From Silicimonas sp. (GTDB lineage: Bacteria; Pseudomonadota; Alphaproteobacteria; Rhodobacterales; Rhodobacteraceae), in NCBI GenBank assembly GCA_022824315.1, contig JAJEAC010000059.1, forward strand, positions 1-53,461: 53,461 nucleotides of DNA. The letters run 5' to 3'. A program made the translations under genes and the position numbers. Below, in pieces: positions 33,111 to 41,931 of this stretch. The notes below the pieces were generated by a model that was given only the letters and a program-made list of their open reading frames with translations, had not been told where the DNA came from and did not search any database. The stretch's first letter is position 1, and each line of letters opens with the position of its first letter.

Positions 33111-34454
33111 TCATGGGCAGACAATGTCGTTTCCGATCGCAAACGCCATGAGCGCGAGCAGAAGCATCAGCCCGCCCGTCATCAAGAGCCTCGTCAGCCT
33201 GTCATTCGGCGGCCGGCCCGTCACGGCTTCCCACGCGTGAAAGACAAGGTGGCCGCCGTCAAGCACCGGAATCGGAAATAGATTGATAAGCCCGATCGCG
33301 GTTGAAAGAAGCGCTATGAACCAGACGAAGGTAAACCAGCCTTGGCTTGCAGCTTGCCCTGAAACTTCGGCGATCCCGATCGGACCGGAGAGATTGCAGG
33401 TCGAAATATCTCCGGCAACCATGTGATAGACACCGGAAAGCGAAGAGCGGATAATGAACTGGACTTGGTCCAACCCGTACACGAGCGCTTCGCCCGGCAT
33501 CGGAGTCACGATGGCGGGACTGAACGCAAGTGCGCCTGTCACGCCGATCAGCCAGCGCGTCTCGAATCCGCCGTCCGGTGTTGGAAGGTCGAACTGGGTC
33601 GGCGTCAAGTTCACCGTGCTGTTGCCTTGGCCTGCACGCCAGACTTCAAGCGTCACCGATCCGCCTTCTGACCCGCTGACCGCTAGACGAAGCGCGTCGA
33701 AGTCGTAAATCTCCATGCCATTGACTGATACAATGACGTCGCCCCGCATCAGGCCGGCATTGGCGGCAGCGGAATCCGGGGTCGTCGCGGAAACGATCGG
33801 AGGATAAAGCCACGGTCCAGGGACATCGAATTCCCGACCGTCCCGCAGGACCGTGTATGTCAGTTCCGGTGCGACCTCGAGACCGGCGGCAAACTCACCA
33901 AAACCGTCCGCCCCCGGAATCGGGGCGCCATTGATTGCAAGAATGACGTCGCCCCCGTGCAGATCATGCGCTTCCATTTCCGGAAGCGGATGCAACTCGT
34001 CAACGGTAACCGGATCGGCCGCCACGCCACGAAACATGAACAAGACCGCAAACAGGACGAAGGAAAGCGCGAAGTTGAACGCCGGCCCTGCCATTACCGT
34101 GATCGCGCGCGCCCAAAGCGGCGCGCCATGCATTGAGGCCCGGCGCGCTTCCGCATCCAGGGATGCCATGGCTTCGCTGTCCGGACTCGACGCTGCGTCC
34201 TGATCGCCAAGGAACTTGACGTATCCGCCCAGCGGCAGAATCGCGACCTGCCATCGCGTTCCGTGCCTGTCGACACGACTCGCCAGCACCGGCCCGAATC
34301 CCAGGGAAAAGACCTCCGCTCGAATGCCGCTCCAGCGACCGACGATGTAATGTCCGAATTCATGGACGGCGATGATGATCGACAATGCCACAACAAACGC
34401 GGCGATCGTGAACGCCAGGCTTCCGAAACTCGGTATGAGTCCTGCAAGTTCCAA
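33111..34454 (-). CDS. rseP: Site-2 protease RseP (S2P/M50 metalloprotease)
   Basis: A 447-residue inner-membrane zinc protease. HEFGH at residues 31-35 gives the zinc ligands, and LDGGHLVFHAWE near residue 395 supplies the third (Asp). Two PDZ-like regions lie between, for example GGDVILAINGAPIP and GLMRGDVIVSVNGMEI. Four or more transmembrane segments are present, with the last at LMLLLALMAFAIGNDI. It cleaves membrane-bound anti-sigma factors and signal-peptide remnants. It follows dxr by 11 bp in the conserved operon; the downstream gene is normally bamA but a nitrile hydratase cassette intervenes. Confidence 0.94.
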   Translation of the reverse strand: MELAGLIPSFGSLAFTIAAFVVALSIIIAVHEFGHYIVGRWSGIRAEVFSLGFGPVLASRVDRHGTRWQVAILPLGGYVKFLGDQDAASSPDSEAMASLDAEARRASMHGAPLWARAITVMAGPAFNFALSFVLFAVLFMFRGVAADPVTVDELHPLPEMEAHDLHGGDVILAINGAPIPGADGFGEFAAGLEVAPELTYTVLRDGREFDVPGPWLYPPIVSATTPDSAAANAGLMRGDVIVSVNGMEIYDFDALRLAVSGSEGGSVTLEVWRAGQGNSTVNLTPTQFDLPTPDGGFETRWLIGVTGALAFSPAIVTPMPGEALVYGLDQVQFIIRSSLSGVYHMVAGDISTCNLSGPIGIAEVSGQAASQGWFTFVWFIALLSTAIGLINLFPIPVLDGGHLVFHAWEAVTGRPPNDRLTRLLMTGGLMLLLALMAFAIGNDIVCP

Positions 34455-34465
34455 GGTGTACTGTC

Positions 34466-35638
34466 CTACCCGCTCAATGCGTCCATGGTTTCCCTGGCCC
34501 GAACCCGCGCCGCCCGATCTGCCTCACGTACGGACCCGAGAGTCATCGTCGCCTTGGCACGATCATCCATTGAAATACTCTCGATCTCGCGTTCGACAAC
34601 CCTTGCCATGTCCGTGAACCGGATTCGGCCCTCCAGGAACCCGTCAAGCGCGGCTTCCTTGGAACCATTGAATGCGGCGCCAGCGTGTCCGCCTACGGCC
34701 ATGACCTCACGGACCAGCACAAGCGCAGGATAGCGTCCGGGGTCCGGCGACTGGAAGTTCAGCTGGCCGACCTTTGCCAGATCGAGCCGTTCCACAGGCA
34801 GGTGCGTTCGCTCGGGATAGTGCAGCGCATAGCCAATGGCATGGCGCATGTCCGGCGGTCCCACATGCGCCATGAGCGCGCCGTCACGAAAGCCGACAAG
34901 GGCATGGACTAGGCTTTCGCGGTGGATCAGGACTTCGATCTGCTCAGAAGCAAATCCAAAAAATTCATTTGCTTCAATAAGTTCCATAGCCTTGTTAAAC
35001 ATGGATGCGCTATCGATCGTGATCCGCTGTCCCATAGGCCAATTCGGATGGCTCGCGGCCTGTTCCGGCGTTGCCTCAGAAAGCGCCTCAAGCGGCCAGT
35101 CGCGGAAGGCGCCTCCCGACGCAGTGATGATCACGCGTTCAACAGCTTGCAGATTCTCCCCGTTCAGGGCCTGAAAGATCGCCGAATGCTCGCTGTCGAC
35201 AGGTATGATCCTTGCACCGTGTCGCCGGGCGGTGTCAATCAGGAGCGGGCCTGCGGCAACCAGGCTTTCCTTGTTGGCGAGTGCAAGTGCCGCGCCCTGT
35301 TCGAGGGCACGAAGTCCCGGCGGCAGACCGGCGAAGCCGACGATAGCCGACATGATCCAATCCGCCGGGCGCGCCGCGGCATCAATCAGGGCCTGCTCTC
35401 CTGCGGCGGCTTCCACCCCGGTGCCGGCCAACGCATCGCGTAGACTCCCGAGGAGGTCATCATAAGCCGTTACGGCGATCTCTGCATTGAATTCCATCGC
35501 TGCGGACGCGAGGTTCTTGATACTGCGACCGCCGGTCAGGGCGACAATCCGATACGCCTTGGGATCTTGCCGGATGATCTCCAGCGTATTTGCCCCGATC
35601 GAGCCCGTGGCACCGAATATCGAGACCCGGCGCGTCAT
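34466..35638 (-). CDS. dxr: 1-deoxy-D-xylulose-5-phosphate reductoisomerase
   Basis: A 390-residue NADPH-dependent enzyme converting DXP to MEP, the committed step of the non-mevalonate isoprenoid route. Motifs: VSIFGATGSIGANTLEI (NADPH), LANKESLVAAG, IPVDSEHSAIFQ (metal-binding Asp/Glu), TIDSASMFNKAMELIEA and the C-terminal KEAALDGFLEG. Length is that of the family. It overlaps the cdsA stop by 4 bp. Confidence 0.97.
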   Translation of the reverse strand: MTRRVSIFGATGSIGANTLEIIRQDPKAYRIVALTGGRSIKNLASAAMEFNAEIAVTAYDDLLGSLRDALAGTGVEAAAGEQALIDAAARPADWIMSAIVGFAGLPPGLRALEQGAALALANKESLVAAGPLLIDTARRHGARIIPVDSEHSAIFQALNGENLQAVERVIITASGGAFRDWPLEALSEATPEQAASHPNWPMGQRITIDSASMFNKAMELIEANEFFGFASEQIEVLIHRESLVHALVGFRDGALMAHVGPPDMRHAIGYALHYPERTHLPVERLDLAKVGQLNFQSPDPGRYPALVLVREVMAVGGHAGAAFNGSKEAALDGFLEGRIRFTDMARVVEREIESISMDDRAKATMTLGSVREADRAARVRARETMDALSG

Positions 35639-36423
35639 CCGATTCCAGGAGGGAACTCGATGACCTGTCCGGCAGCAAGCACGAACAGGGACGCTCCCAG
35701 CATCGAGTCAAACCTGTCGCACATGCCGCCATGACCGGGCAACAGACTTGAACTGTCCTTCACGTCCGCCCTGCGCTTGAGTGCGCTCTCCGCCATGTCG
35801 CCGGACTGGCCCGCGATTGCCACGAGAATCGAGAGTGCGACCAGCTCGGGACCGGCATTTGCAATCAGCACGAAAGCCAATCCCACAAGTGCTGCCCCTG
35901 CCCAGCCAGCAATGGTGCCTGACCAGGTCTTGCCTGGGCTGATGCCTGGCCAGAACTTGGGACCTCCAATCGCCTTTCCGACGAAATACCCCATGATGTC
36001 GGACACGATCACGATCAGGACCAGCCAGACAAGCCAGACGAAACCATGGTCATCGCGCTGCACGGCAAGTCCATATCCTGCGACGAGAACCGCCGTGCTG
36101 TACAATCCATGAATTGCGCGATTGCTCGTGAGCCGCACGAAGCCCACCACTGCCGGGGCAAGTACCAATGGCAACGTGTACACGGTCTGATAGGTGACGA
36201 GAAGCAGCAGCGCAAGTCCGCCGACAATGCCGCTGGCGACTGCAATTTCCGTTCCGCCCACCATGCGGGCGATCTCCCAGACCATCAAGCCCGCCACCAG
36301 GGCCACAAGGGCATGGAACGGGTGGCCACCAAGCCACATGATCCAGAATCCAAGAATTGCGGTGATGCCGCCAGTCACGAGGCGGCGGCTCAAGTCACCC
36401 CAATGCCCCTCGGCAACCGTCAT
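35635..36423 (-). CDS. cdsA: Phosphatidate cytidylyltransferase
   Basis: A 262-residue polytopic inner-membrane enzyme making CDP-diacylglycerol from phosphatidate and CTP. Motifs: DIMGYFVGKAIGGPKFWPGISPGKTWSG and the C-terminal GDMAESALKRRADVKDSSSLLPGHGGMCDRFDSML, the CDP-alcohol signature (usually GGxxDRxDS). It overlaps uppS and dxr by 4 bp each. Confidence 0.95.
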   Translation of the reverse strand: MTVAEGHWGDLSRRLVTGGITAILGFWIMWLGGHPFHALVALVAGLMVWEIARMVGGTEIAVASGIVGGLALLLLVTYQTVYTLPLVLAPAVVGFVRLTSNRAIHGLYSTAVLVAGYGLAVQRDDHGFVWLVWLVLIVIVSDIMGYFVGKAIGGPKFWPGISPGKTWSGTIAGWAGAALVGLAFVLIANAGPELVALSILVAIAGQSGDMAESALKRRADVKDSSSLLPGHGGMCDRFDSMLGASLFVLAAGQVIEFPPGIG

Positions 36424-37181
36424 CCAGGCACGGTGCCGAATCTGCGTTCGCGAGCCGAGAACGCGGCAAGGACCCGCTCGAATTCCTCTCGCGTGAAATC
36501 CGGCCAGAGCGTGTCCACGAACACATATTCGGAATACGCCGACTGCCAGAGAAGGAAGTTGGAAATCCGGGCCTCGCCGCTGGTGCGAATGACCAGGTCG
36601 GGATCTGGCAGCACATAGGTGTCAAGGAACCGAGCAAGCGTCTCTCCATCGACACTTTCCGGGTCAATGCGCCCAGCCTTGACCTCGCGGCAAAGCCGCT
36701 TGGTCGCACGCGCGACTTCGTCCCGCCCACCGTAGTTCAGCGCGACCGTGACGTGCACGACGTCGTTGTCGCAGGTCAGGAGTTCCAGTTCGTCCATCAA
36801 CGCAACCAGGGTTTCATCGAGCTTTATCCGGTCGCCAATGAAGCGGATACGCACTCCGGAAGAGATCAGGGCCCTTGCTTCGTCCATCATGTAGCGACGG
36901 AACAACTTCATGAGGCCCGAAACTTCGGCTTGGGTGCGCTTCCAGTTTTCTGTCGAGAAGGCAAAGATGGTCAGGTACCTGACCCCGAGTTCAGGGCATG
37001 CCCTGACGATTTCGCGCACGCGGTGCGCACCGGCATGGTGCCCGAACAGCCGCGGCTTGCCACGTGCCTGCGCCCAACGACCGTTCCCATCCATGATGAT
37101 GGCCACATGCTTCGGATTGGCCTGCTCTTCGGGATTGCCTACATTCGAGTTTCCTGTACCTGCTCGCACTTGCCGCCTCAT
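36420..37181 (-). CDS. uppS: Polyprenyl diphosphate (undecaprenyl) synthase
   Basis: A 253-residue cis-prenyltransferase that adds isoprene units to FPP to make the peptidoglycan lipid carrier. Motifs: [16 protein letters not shown] with the Mg-binding Asp, [14 protein letters not shown], and the C-terminal [27 protein letters not shown]. The ATG at 37181 overlaps the frr stop (ATGA). The N-terminal roughly 20 residues are a non-conserved extension. Confidence 0.96.
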   Translation of the reverse strand: MRRQVRAGTGNSNVGNPEEQANPKHVAIIMDGNGRWAQARGKPRLFGHHAGAHRVREIVRACPELGVRYLTIFAFSTENWKRTQAEVSGLMKLFRRYMMDEARALISSGVRIRFIGDRIKLDETLVALMDELELLTCDNDVVHVTVALNYGGRDEVARATKRLCREVKAGRIDPESVDGETLARFLDTYVLPDPDLVIRTSGEARISNFLLWQSAYSEYVFVDTLWPDFTREEFERVLAAFSARERRFGTVPG

Positions 37182-37741
37182 ACCTGCATGATTTCTTCTT
37201 GCTTGTTTTCCAGCACCGCGTCGACTTTCTTGATCGCATTGTCGGTGGCTTCCTGCACGGCACTCTCCCAGAACTTCTGGTCGTCCTCGCCTAACCCGTC
37301 AGCCTTCGCCTTCTTGACTTGGTCCATTCCATCACGGCGGACGTTTCGAATCGCAATCCGAGCGTTTTCCGCATACTGGCCAGCGACCTTGGACAGTTCG
37401 CGGCGACGTTCCTCGTTGAGCTCCGGGATCGGCAACCGAATGATCGTGCCATCGGTCATGGGATTGATGCCGAGCCCGCTTGCACGGATCGCCTTTTCAA
37501 CGGCGCCAACCAGGTTCTTGTCCCAGACATTTATCGTGATCATGCGGGGTTCCGGCACGTTAACGGTGCTAACCTGATTCACGGGTGTCGTGGCCCCGTA
37601 CGCATCAACCATTATCGGCTCCAGCATCGAGGCAGAGGCTCGACCGGTTCTCAATGTCAGGAATTCCTGCCTGAGCGCGTTCATCGCGCCATCCATCCGG
37701 CGTTCAATGTCGTCTAGGTCAAGTTCGAATTCTTCTGCCAT
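37178..37741 (-). CDS. frr: Ribosome recycling factor
   Basis: A 187-residue protein of typical length (185) that splits post-termination ribosomes with EF-G. Motifs: [43 protein letters not shown] and the C-terminal [27 protein letters not shown]. It leads the frr-uppS-cdsA-dxr-rseP transcript. Its usual upstream neighbour pyrH is 8.7 kb away. Confidence 0.97.
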   Translation of the reverse strand: MAEEFELDLDDIERRMDGAMNALRQEFLTLRTGRASASMLEPIMVDAYGATTPVNQVSTVNVPEPRMITINVWDKNLVGAVEKAIRASGLGINPMTDGTIIRLPIPELNEERRRELSKVAGQYAENARIAIRNVRRDGMDQVKKAKADGLGEDDQKFWESAVQEATDNAIKKVDAVLENKQEEIMQV

Positions 37742-38328
37742 GCCATCTTGGCGTCCATCCTGCGGACACCCTCCCCGAGAATTGGTTACTTTATACCGTC
37801 AATGAGCTGTCAATGTATAGGGAAAGGTGCCGGAGGAAAGGTCCGCTGGAGGTCAGAACGATCGCTACGAAGATCACCTTCAATTGCGGAGCCGTAGACG
37901 AAGGTGATCCAAGAGCCACTTCGCTGCGATTCGTTCGCGGCCGACATTCGCCGCACCGTCCTCCTTGCTGGACGGGAACAGCGCCAGCGGAAGCACCTCG
38001 TACAGGTCGGGTGCACAGACGCCGCGCCGTGGGCCTGATGGCTGCAGAATCTCAACGCGTCTCGGTGGTTCTTCACGACAAAGAGCCCGCGAACACGATC
38101 CCGTACCGGCAGTTCGTGATCAATCACATGAAGCAGTGCAACAAGGAGTTCACGGAGACGATGCATACCGCGCGCGGGAGGCCGGCCTGCATCCTGAAAC
38201 GTGTCTAACGGGCCCCGGCGTCAACAAGGGCACCCGTCGGATGACAGCGCGAGGTCAGAGCGGATTCGCCATTGACTCCGACTACTCTTTTTTTTAGTTC
38301 GGTAAGAGAACGAATAAATGGAGGTTTT
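37742..38328. other. 587-bp region between frr and the ROK operon
   Basis: It contains the divergent frr and ROK promoters. A plus-strand frame ending at 38208 has protein-like stretches (MAAESQRVSVVLHDKEPANT, then IPYRQFVINHMKQCNKEFTE), but its N-terminal part is low-quality and shifts frame. I do not recognise it and suspect a decayed remnant at the cassette border. A 10-bp inverted repeat lies at 37872-37909. No other gene is seen. Confidence 0.4.
37872..37909. repeat. 10-bp inverted repeat GATCACCTTC / GAAGGTGATC
   Basis: Perfect arms at 37872-37881 and 37900-37909 with an 18-nt spacer, about 130-170 bp upstream of frr. It may be a hairpin or a bipartite operator, or part of the remnant sequence at the cassette border. 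Confidence 0.4.
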
Positions 38329-39543
38329 GTGTCCGAACAATCAAAAATCTCCCGACGCATGTCCCAAAGCGCAATAGTCCAAGCAATCGCGAGCTATGGC
38401 CCGGTCTCACGCGCCAGCGTTGCCAAACTGACTGGGCTCTCCAAACAGACCGTATCGGAAATCGTGGGCAACCTTGAAACAGATGGCTGGGTCCGCACGG
38501 TTGGAGAAACGGAAGGCCATGTCGGTCGCAGGGCAGTGATTTACGAGATATCGCCGGGTGCCGCGACCGTCGCCAGCGTCGATCTCGGCGCCACGAAAGT
38601 CAGAGTTGCATTTTGCGATCTGATGGGCCGCGTTCTGGCGGAGAGGGTCGAGCCCACCGAACGCTCGGGCGGATTGAACGTGATTGAACAGGTTGGGCGC
38701 CTGGTCCAGGCAACCGAGCGCGACGCAAAGGAACCATGTGGCGACCTGAAAATCGCCGTTGTCGGCGTCCCGGGCGTGTATGACCCAAAGACCGGTGCGG
38801 TCCTGATGGCCCCGAATATCGTCGGAATTGACCAGTTCGATCTGGCCGCCGCAGTGCAAAGGCGCCTGGGCATCGAAATTTTTGTCGAGAATGACGTCAA
38901 TCTTGCAGCACTGGGCGAACACTGGCTGGGAAACCGCCGCGAAGACGACAACTTCGTCTTCATTTCTGTCGGCACCGGAATTGGTGCGGGAGTAGTCGTG
39001 GGGGGCAAATTGATTCGCGGCACCACCGGCGCGGCGGGCGAAATTGGCTTCCTGCCTTTCGGTGCCGATCCATTTGAAGCCGAAAGTCACAAGGTTGGCG
39101 CACTTGAACGCGTGACAGCGACAAGCGCGATCGTCAGCAATTACTTCGAGTTGTCGGGTCGAAAGTCGGATGTTCCGGGCGTATTCGATGCCGCAAACGC
39201 CGGCGACGCCGCGGCGCAGGAAACGCTTGATCGCGTAGCAAGACAAATTGCCCGGGCGGCCGCCGCGATTGCCGCCGTCGTCGATCCGTCCCTGATCGTT
39301 GTCGGCGGCTCCATCGGCGCACGAACGGAGTTGCTGGAGCGGATCGTACGGTTTTCCTCGCAGTGCTATCCGGGCAAGATCACCATCGAAAGATCGAAGC
39401 TGGGCACCCATGCCGCGCTTGCAGGCGGGGTGTCGATTGCCCTGTCACATCTTCACGTTTCCATATTTGCAGAGGGGCAAAAGGGCGCGGAAATCTTGAT
39501 CCCGCCGCCCGCGATTGAGGACTTCAAGGCAGGTGCGTCATGA
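38329..39543 (+). CDS. ROK family transcriptional regulator
   Basis: A 404-residue protein with a winged HTH (about 12-62; VSRASVAKLTGLSKQTVSEIVGNLE) and a ROK sugar-binding domain starting at VDLGATKVRVAF. It includes FVENDVNLAALGEHW and SVGTGIGAGVVVGGKLIRGTTGAAGE. The Zn motif GHxxxxxxGxxCxCGxxGC is absent: the expected His and three Cys are replaced (EIGFLPFGADPFE), so it is probably a non-Zn, non-kinase regulator. The GTG at 38329 follows TGGAGG four bases away; an ATG further upstream in frame has no such site. It overlaps the M20 gene (ATGA) and presumably represses this operon in response to a sugar. Confidence 0.85.
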   Translation: MSEQSKISRRMSQSAIVQAIASYGPVSRASVAKLTGLSKQTVSEIVGNLETDGWVRTVGETEGHVGRRAVIYEISPGAATVASVDLGATKVRVAFCDLMGRVLAERVEPTERSGGLNVIEQVGRLVQATERDAKEPCGDLKIAVVGVPGVYDPKTGAVLMAPNIVGIDQFDLAAAVQRRLGIEIFVENDVNLAALGEHWLGNRREDDNFVFISVGTGIGAGVVVGGKLIRGTTGAAGEIGFLPFGADPFEAESHKVGALERVTATSAIVSNYFELSGRKSDVPGVFDAANAGDAAAQETLDRVARQIARAAAAIAAVVDPSLIVVGGSIGARTELLERIVRFSSQCYPGKITIERSKLGTHAALAGGVSIALSHLHVSIFAEGQKGAEILIPPPAIEDFKAGAS

Positions 39544-40808
39544 AGCTCCGCGACGAATTGCCTGAACGTCTGGAACTGGCGCAGAACGCCGTCGCCGATC
39601 TGGCATTGCTAAAAGAGGCATTGGCCATCGAAAGCGTGACCGGGAATGAGACTCCCTTTGCGCGGCACCTGGAAACGAGTTTGTCCGGGCTGGGACTTGA
39701 AACGGGCCGTGGCGATTTTCTGGACGGCCGCGAGAACGTCTGGGGCACGCATCGCGGGGATGGGCCGAACCTCATGATTCTCGGCCATACCGATACGGTT
39801 CACGTGCGCGGATGGGAAGATCACTGGCAAGACGATCCCCGCCGCGACCCCTTCGGCGGCATCGAGCACGACGGGCATGTCTGGGGACGCGGCTCCAGCG
39901 ACCTTAAGGGCGGGATCTGCGCCGCGATCGCCGGCATGCGCCTGCTGCAGCGCGCGGGGATCACGCCCGCCGGCGGTCTCACCCTTGCCTTCATCGGCGA
40001 TGAGGAAAGCGGCGAGTCGGGAAGCGGCGTCAGTGCGGGAGCCAAGGATCTGGTGCGTCGGGTTTCCGCGGGTGAAATCGAAAGGCCGGACTTTGCTCTT
40101 TATGTCGAGCCGACCAATCTTGATGTCTATGCGGCTCAGATTGGCTTCTTCATCGCCGACATTACAGTCACCGGGAAAACGGCCTATTTCGGAACGCCGG
40201 AATTGGGAGCGGATGCCCTCAAGGCTGCGCATGCGCTGCTGTCACGCATCTGGAAGCATGGGGCCGAACTGAGTGCGGGACCCTGTCACGAACTCGTGGG
40301 GGCATCCTCGATACTTGCTACGAAAATCGAAAGCGGCGGCTTCATTGCGGTACCTGGCGAGTGCAAGCTTTCTCTCATTCGCAAGCTGCGACCGGGCGAA
40401 GATATGGATGTTGCGATTGCGGCGTTCGAGGCTGCACTTGAGGCCTCGAACATGCCCGAGGGCGTAAGCGTCGTGGTCGAATACCCTGCCGGACGCGACC
40501 ATGCAAAGGGTGGCTCACCTGTCGAGACCGCTCCGGACATTGTGCCAATACGGCTGCTGCAGGATTGCGTTCAGCTCTTTCGTCCCGATGCCGGTCGGAT
40601 CGGCGGCGCACCCTATTGGTCTGAAATGCCGTTTCTGACCGATGGGATCGGCTGTCCGGCGGTCTATTGCGCCCCTGGAGATATCGCCGTTGCTCATACC
40701 TATGAAGAGCGGATCGAGACAGAGGAATACCTCGCCGCCGTCAGGGCCTTTGCGCTCTTCATCGCGCGGTATTGCGGAATTGAACCAACCAACGGAAACT
40801 CAACCTGA
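39540..40808 (+). CDS. M20 family metallohydrolase (deacetylase/peptidase-like)
   Basis: A 422-residue cytoplasmic two-domain hydrolase. Metal-binding sites: MILGHTDTVHVRGWE (His/Asp), GRGSSDLKGGICA (bridging Asp), DEESGESGSGV (catalytic Glu and ligand Glu) and, near the C-terminus, AHTYEERIETEEY (His). The dimerisation domain is at about 180-300. ArgE/DapE/CPG2 relatives cleave acyl or peptide bonds next to a carboxylate. Coupled by ATGA to the ROK gene and followed by the sugar ABC genes, it probably removes an acyl or aminoacyl group from the imported compound; the substrate is unknown. Confidence 0.83.
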   Translation: MKLRDELPERLELAQNAVADLALLKEALAIESVTGNETPFARHLETSLSGLGLETGRGDFLDGRENVWGTHRGDGPNLMILGHTDTVHVRGWEDHWQDDPRRDPFGGIEHDGHVWGRGSSDLKGGICAAIAGMRLLQRAGITPAGGLTLAFIGDEESGESGSGVSAGAKDLVRRVSAGEIERPDFALYVEPTNLDVYAAQIGFFIADITVTGKTAYFGTPELGADALKAAHALLSRIWKHGAELSAGPCHELVGASSILATKIESGGFIAVPGECKLSLIRKLRPGEDMDVAIAAFEAALEASNMPEGVSVVVEYPAGRDHAKGGSPVETAPDIVPIRLLQDCVQLFRPDAGRIGGAPYWSEMPFLTDGIGCPAVYCAPGDIAVAHTYEERIETEEYLAAVRAFALFIARYCGIEPTNGNST

Positions 40809-40818
40809 GGAGGAAAAA

Positions 40819-41868
40819 ATGTCCCTAGTAAAATACATGCTTGCCATCGTGACGCTGCTTGGACTCGTCGCCTCTGCCAGTGCCGAAACCATCGGCCCCG
40901 GCGGCGAGAGCGCCACGCCTTCATCATCCGTTGTCGTCGGTGATGACAAGGTCGCGATGATCCAGGGGGAAAAGTACTCGGCCGCACTCTTGTGGCATGA
41001 CCAATCGGACTTCGTGAATGCTGTCACGGCGGGAGCCAGCGACGAATTCGAACGGCTCGGAATCGAGGTCGTCGCCGTCACCAGCGCCGGGTTTGACGCC
41101 GCCAAGCAACGCAGTGACATTGAAACGGCACTGGCCAAGAACCCGGATATCATCCTGTCGCTGCCGCTCGATCCAGTGACATCCGCTGCCGCCTTCGAGG
41201 AGGCGAAGGAGGCGGGGGTTGCGCTCACGTTCCTGTCCAACTTGCCTGCGGGCTATGAACATCCGAGCGACTACGCGGCAATCGTCACCGACGATCTGTT
41301 CCAGATGGGCAAGCAGGCAGCCGATGCCTTGGCCGAGGCCATGGGCGGCGAGGGCACGGTCGGATGGATCTTTCACGACGCGGCCTATTACGTGACCAAT
41401 CAGCGCGACAATGCCTTCAAGACCACGATCGAGAACGATCACCCGAACATCTCGATCATTGCCGAGCAGGGCATTGCCGATCCGGCGCGTGCCGAAGAGA
41501 TCGCCAATGCCATGCTGCTGAAGCACCCCGATCTTGGAGGGATTTATGTGACTTGGGCCGGTCCGGCCGAGGGCGTCCTGGCTGCGCTCCGCGCCAACGG
41601 AAATGACAGTACCAAAATCGTCACGCTTGATCTGTCCGAGCCGATTGCGCTCGACATGGTGCGAGGCGGCAACGTGGCGGCGATCGTCGCGGATGAGGCC
41701 TACGAACTGGGTCGCGCAATGGCCGCCAGCGCGGTACTCGATCTTGTCGGCGAGGAGGTTCCGCCCTTTGTCGTTGCCCCGGCCATCACGGTCAAGGCCG
41801 ACAATGTCGTCGAAGGGTGGAAAAGGTCCCTCAACATTGAACCGCCGGCAAGCCTGACATCGAACTGA
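40819..41868 (+). CDS. Periplasmic sugar-type binding protein (RbsB-like)
   Basis: A 349-residue type I periplasmic binding protein of the ribose/galactose cluster. A Sec signal (MLAIVTLLGLVASASA) is followed by a polar linker, then KYSAALLWHDQSDFVNAVTAGASDEFERLGIEVV, KNPDIILSLPLDPVTSAAAFEEAKEAGVALTFLSN and GGIYVTWAGPAEGVLAALRANG. The ATG is preceded by AGGAGGAA. It is the first transporter gene after the M20 gene and is followed by a stem-loop before the permease gene, a common arrangement for a highly expressed binding protein. Confidence 0.87.
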   Translation: MSLVKYMLAIVTLLGLVASASAETIGPGGESATPSSSVVVGDDKVAMIQGEKYSAALLWHDQSDFVNAVTAGASDEFERLGIEVVAVTSAGFDAAKQRSDIETALAKNPDIILSLPLDPVTSAAAFEEAKEAGVALTFLSNLPAGYEHPSDYAAIVTDDLFQMGKQAADALAEAMGGEGTVGWIFHDAAYYVTNQRDNAFKTTIENDHPNISIIAEQGIADPARAEEIANAMLLKHPDLGGIYVTWAGPAEGVLAALRANGNDSTKIVTLDLSEPIALDMVRGGNVAAIVADEAYELGRAMAASAVLDLVGEEVPPFVVAPAITVKADNVVEGWKRSLNIEPPASLTSN

Positions 41869-41881
41869 GGTTCCTCCCTGA

Positions 41882-41902
41882 CGGGCCGCTTCTTGCGGCC
41901 CG
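41882..41902 (+). repeat. Stem-loop between binding-protein and permease genes
   Basis: A perfect 8-bp stem, CGGGCCGC (41882-41889) and GCGGCCCG (41895-41902), with loop TTCTT. It lies 14-34 bp after the binding-protein stop and before the permease start at 41932. There is no T-run, so it likely stabilises the upstream mRNA segment or lowers distal expression rather than terminating transcription. Confidence 0.6.
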
Positions 41903-41931
41903 CCGAACTCATCCCTGGCAAAGAGGCAAGG

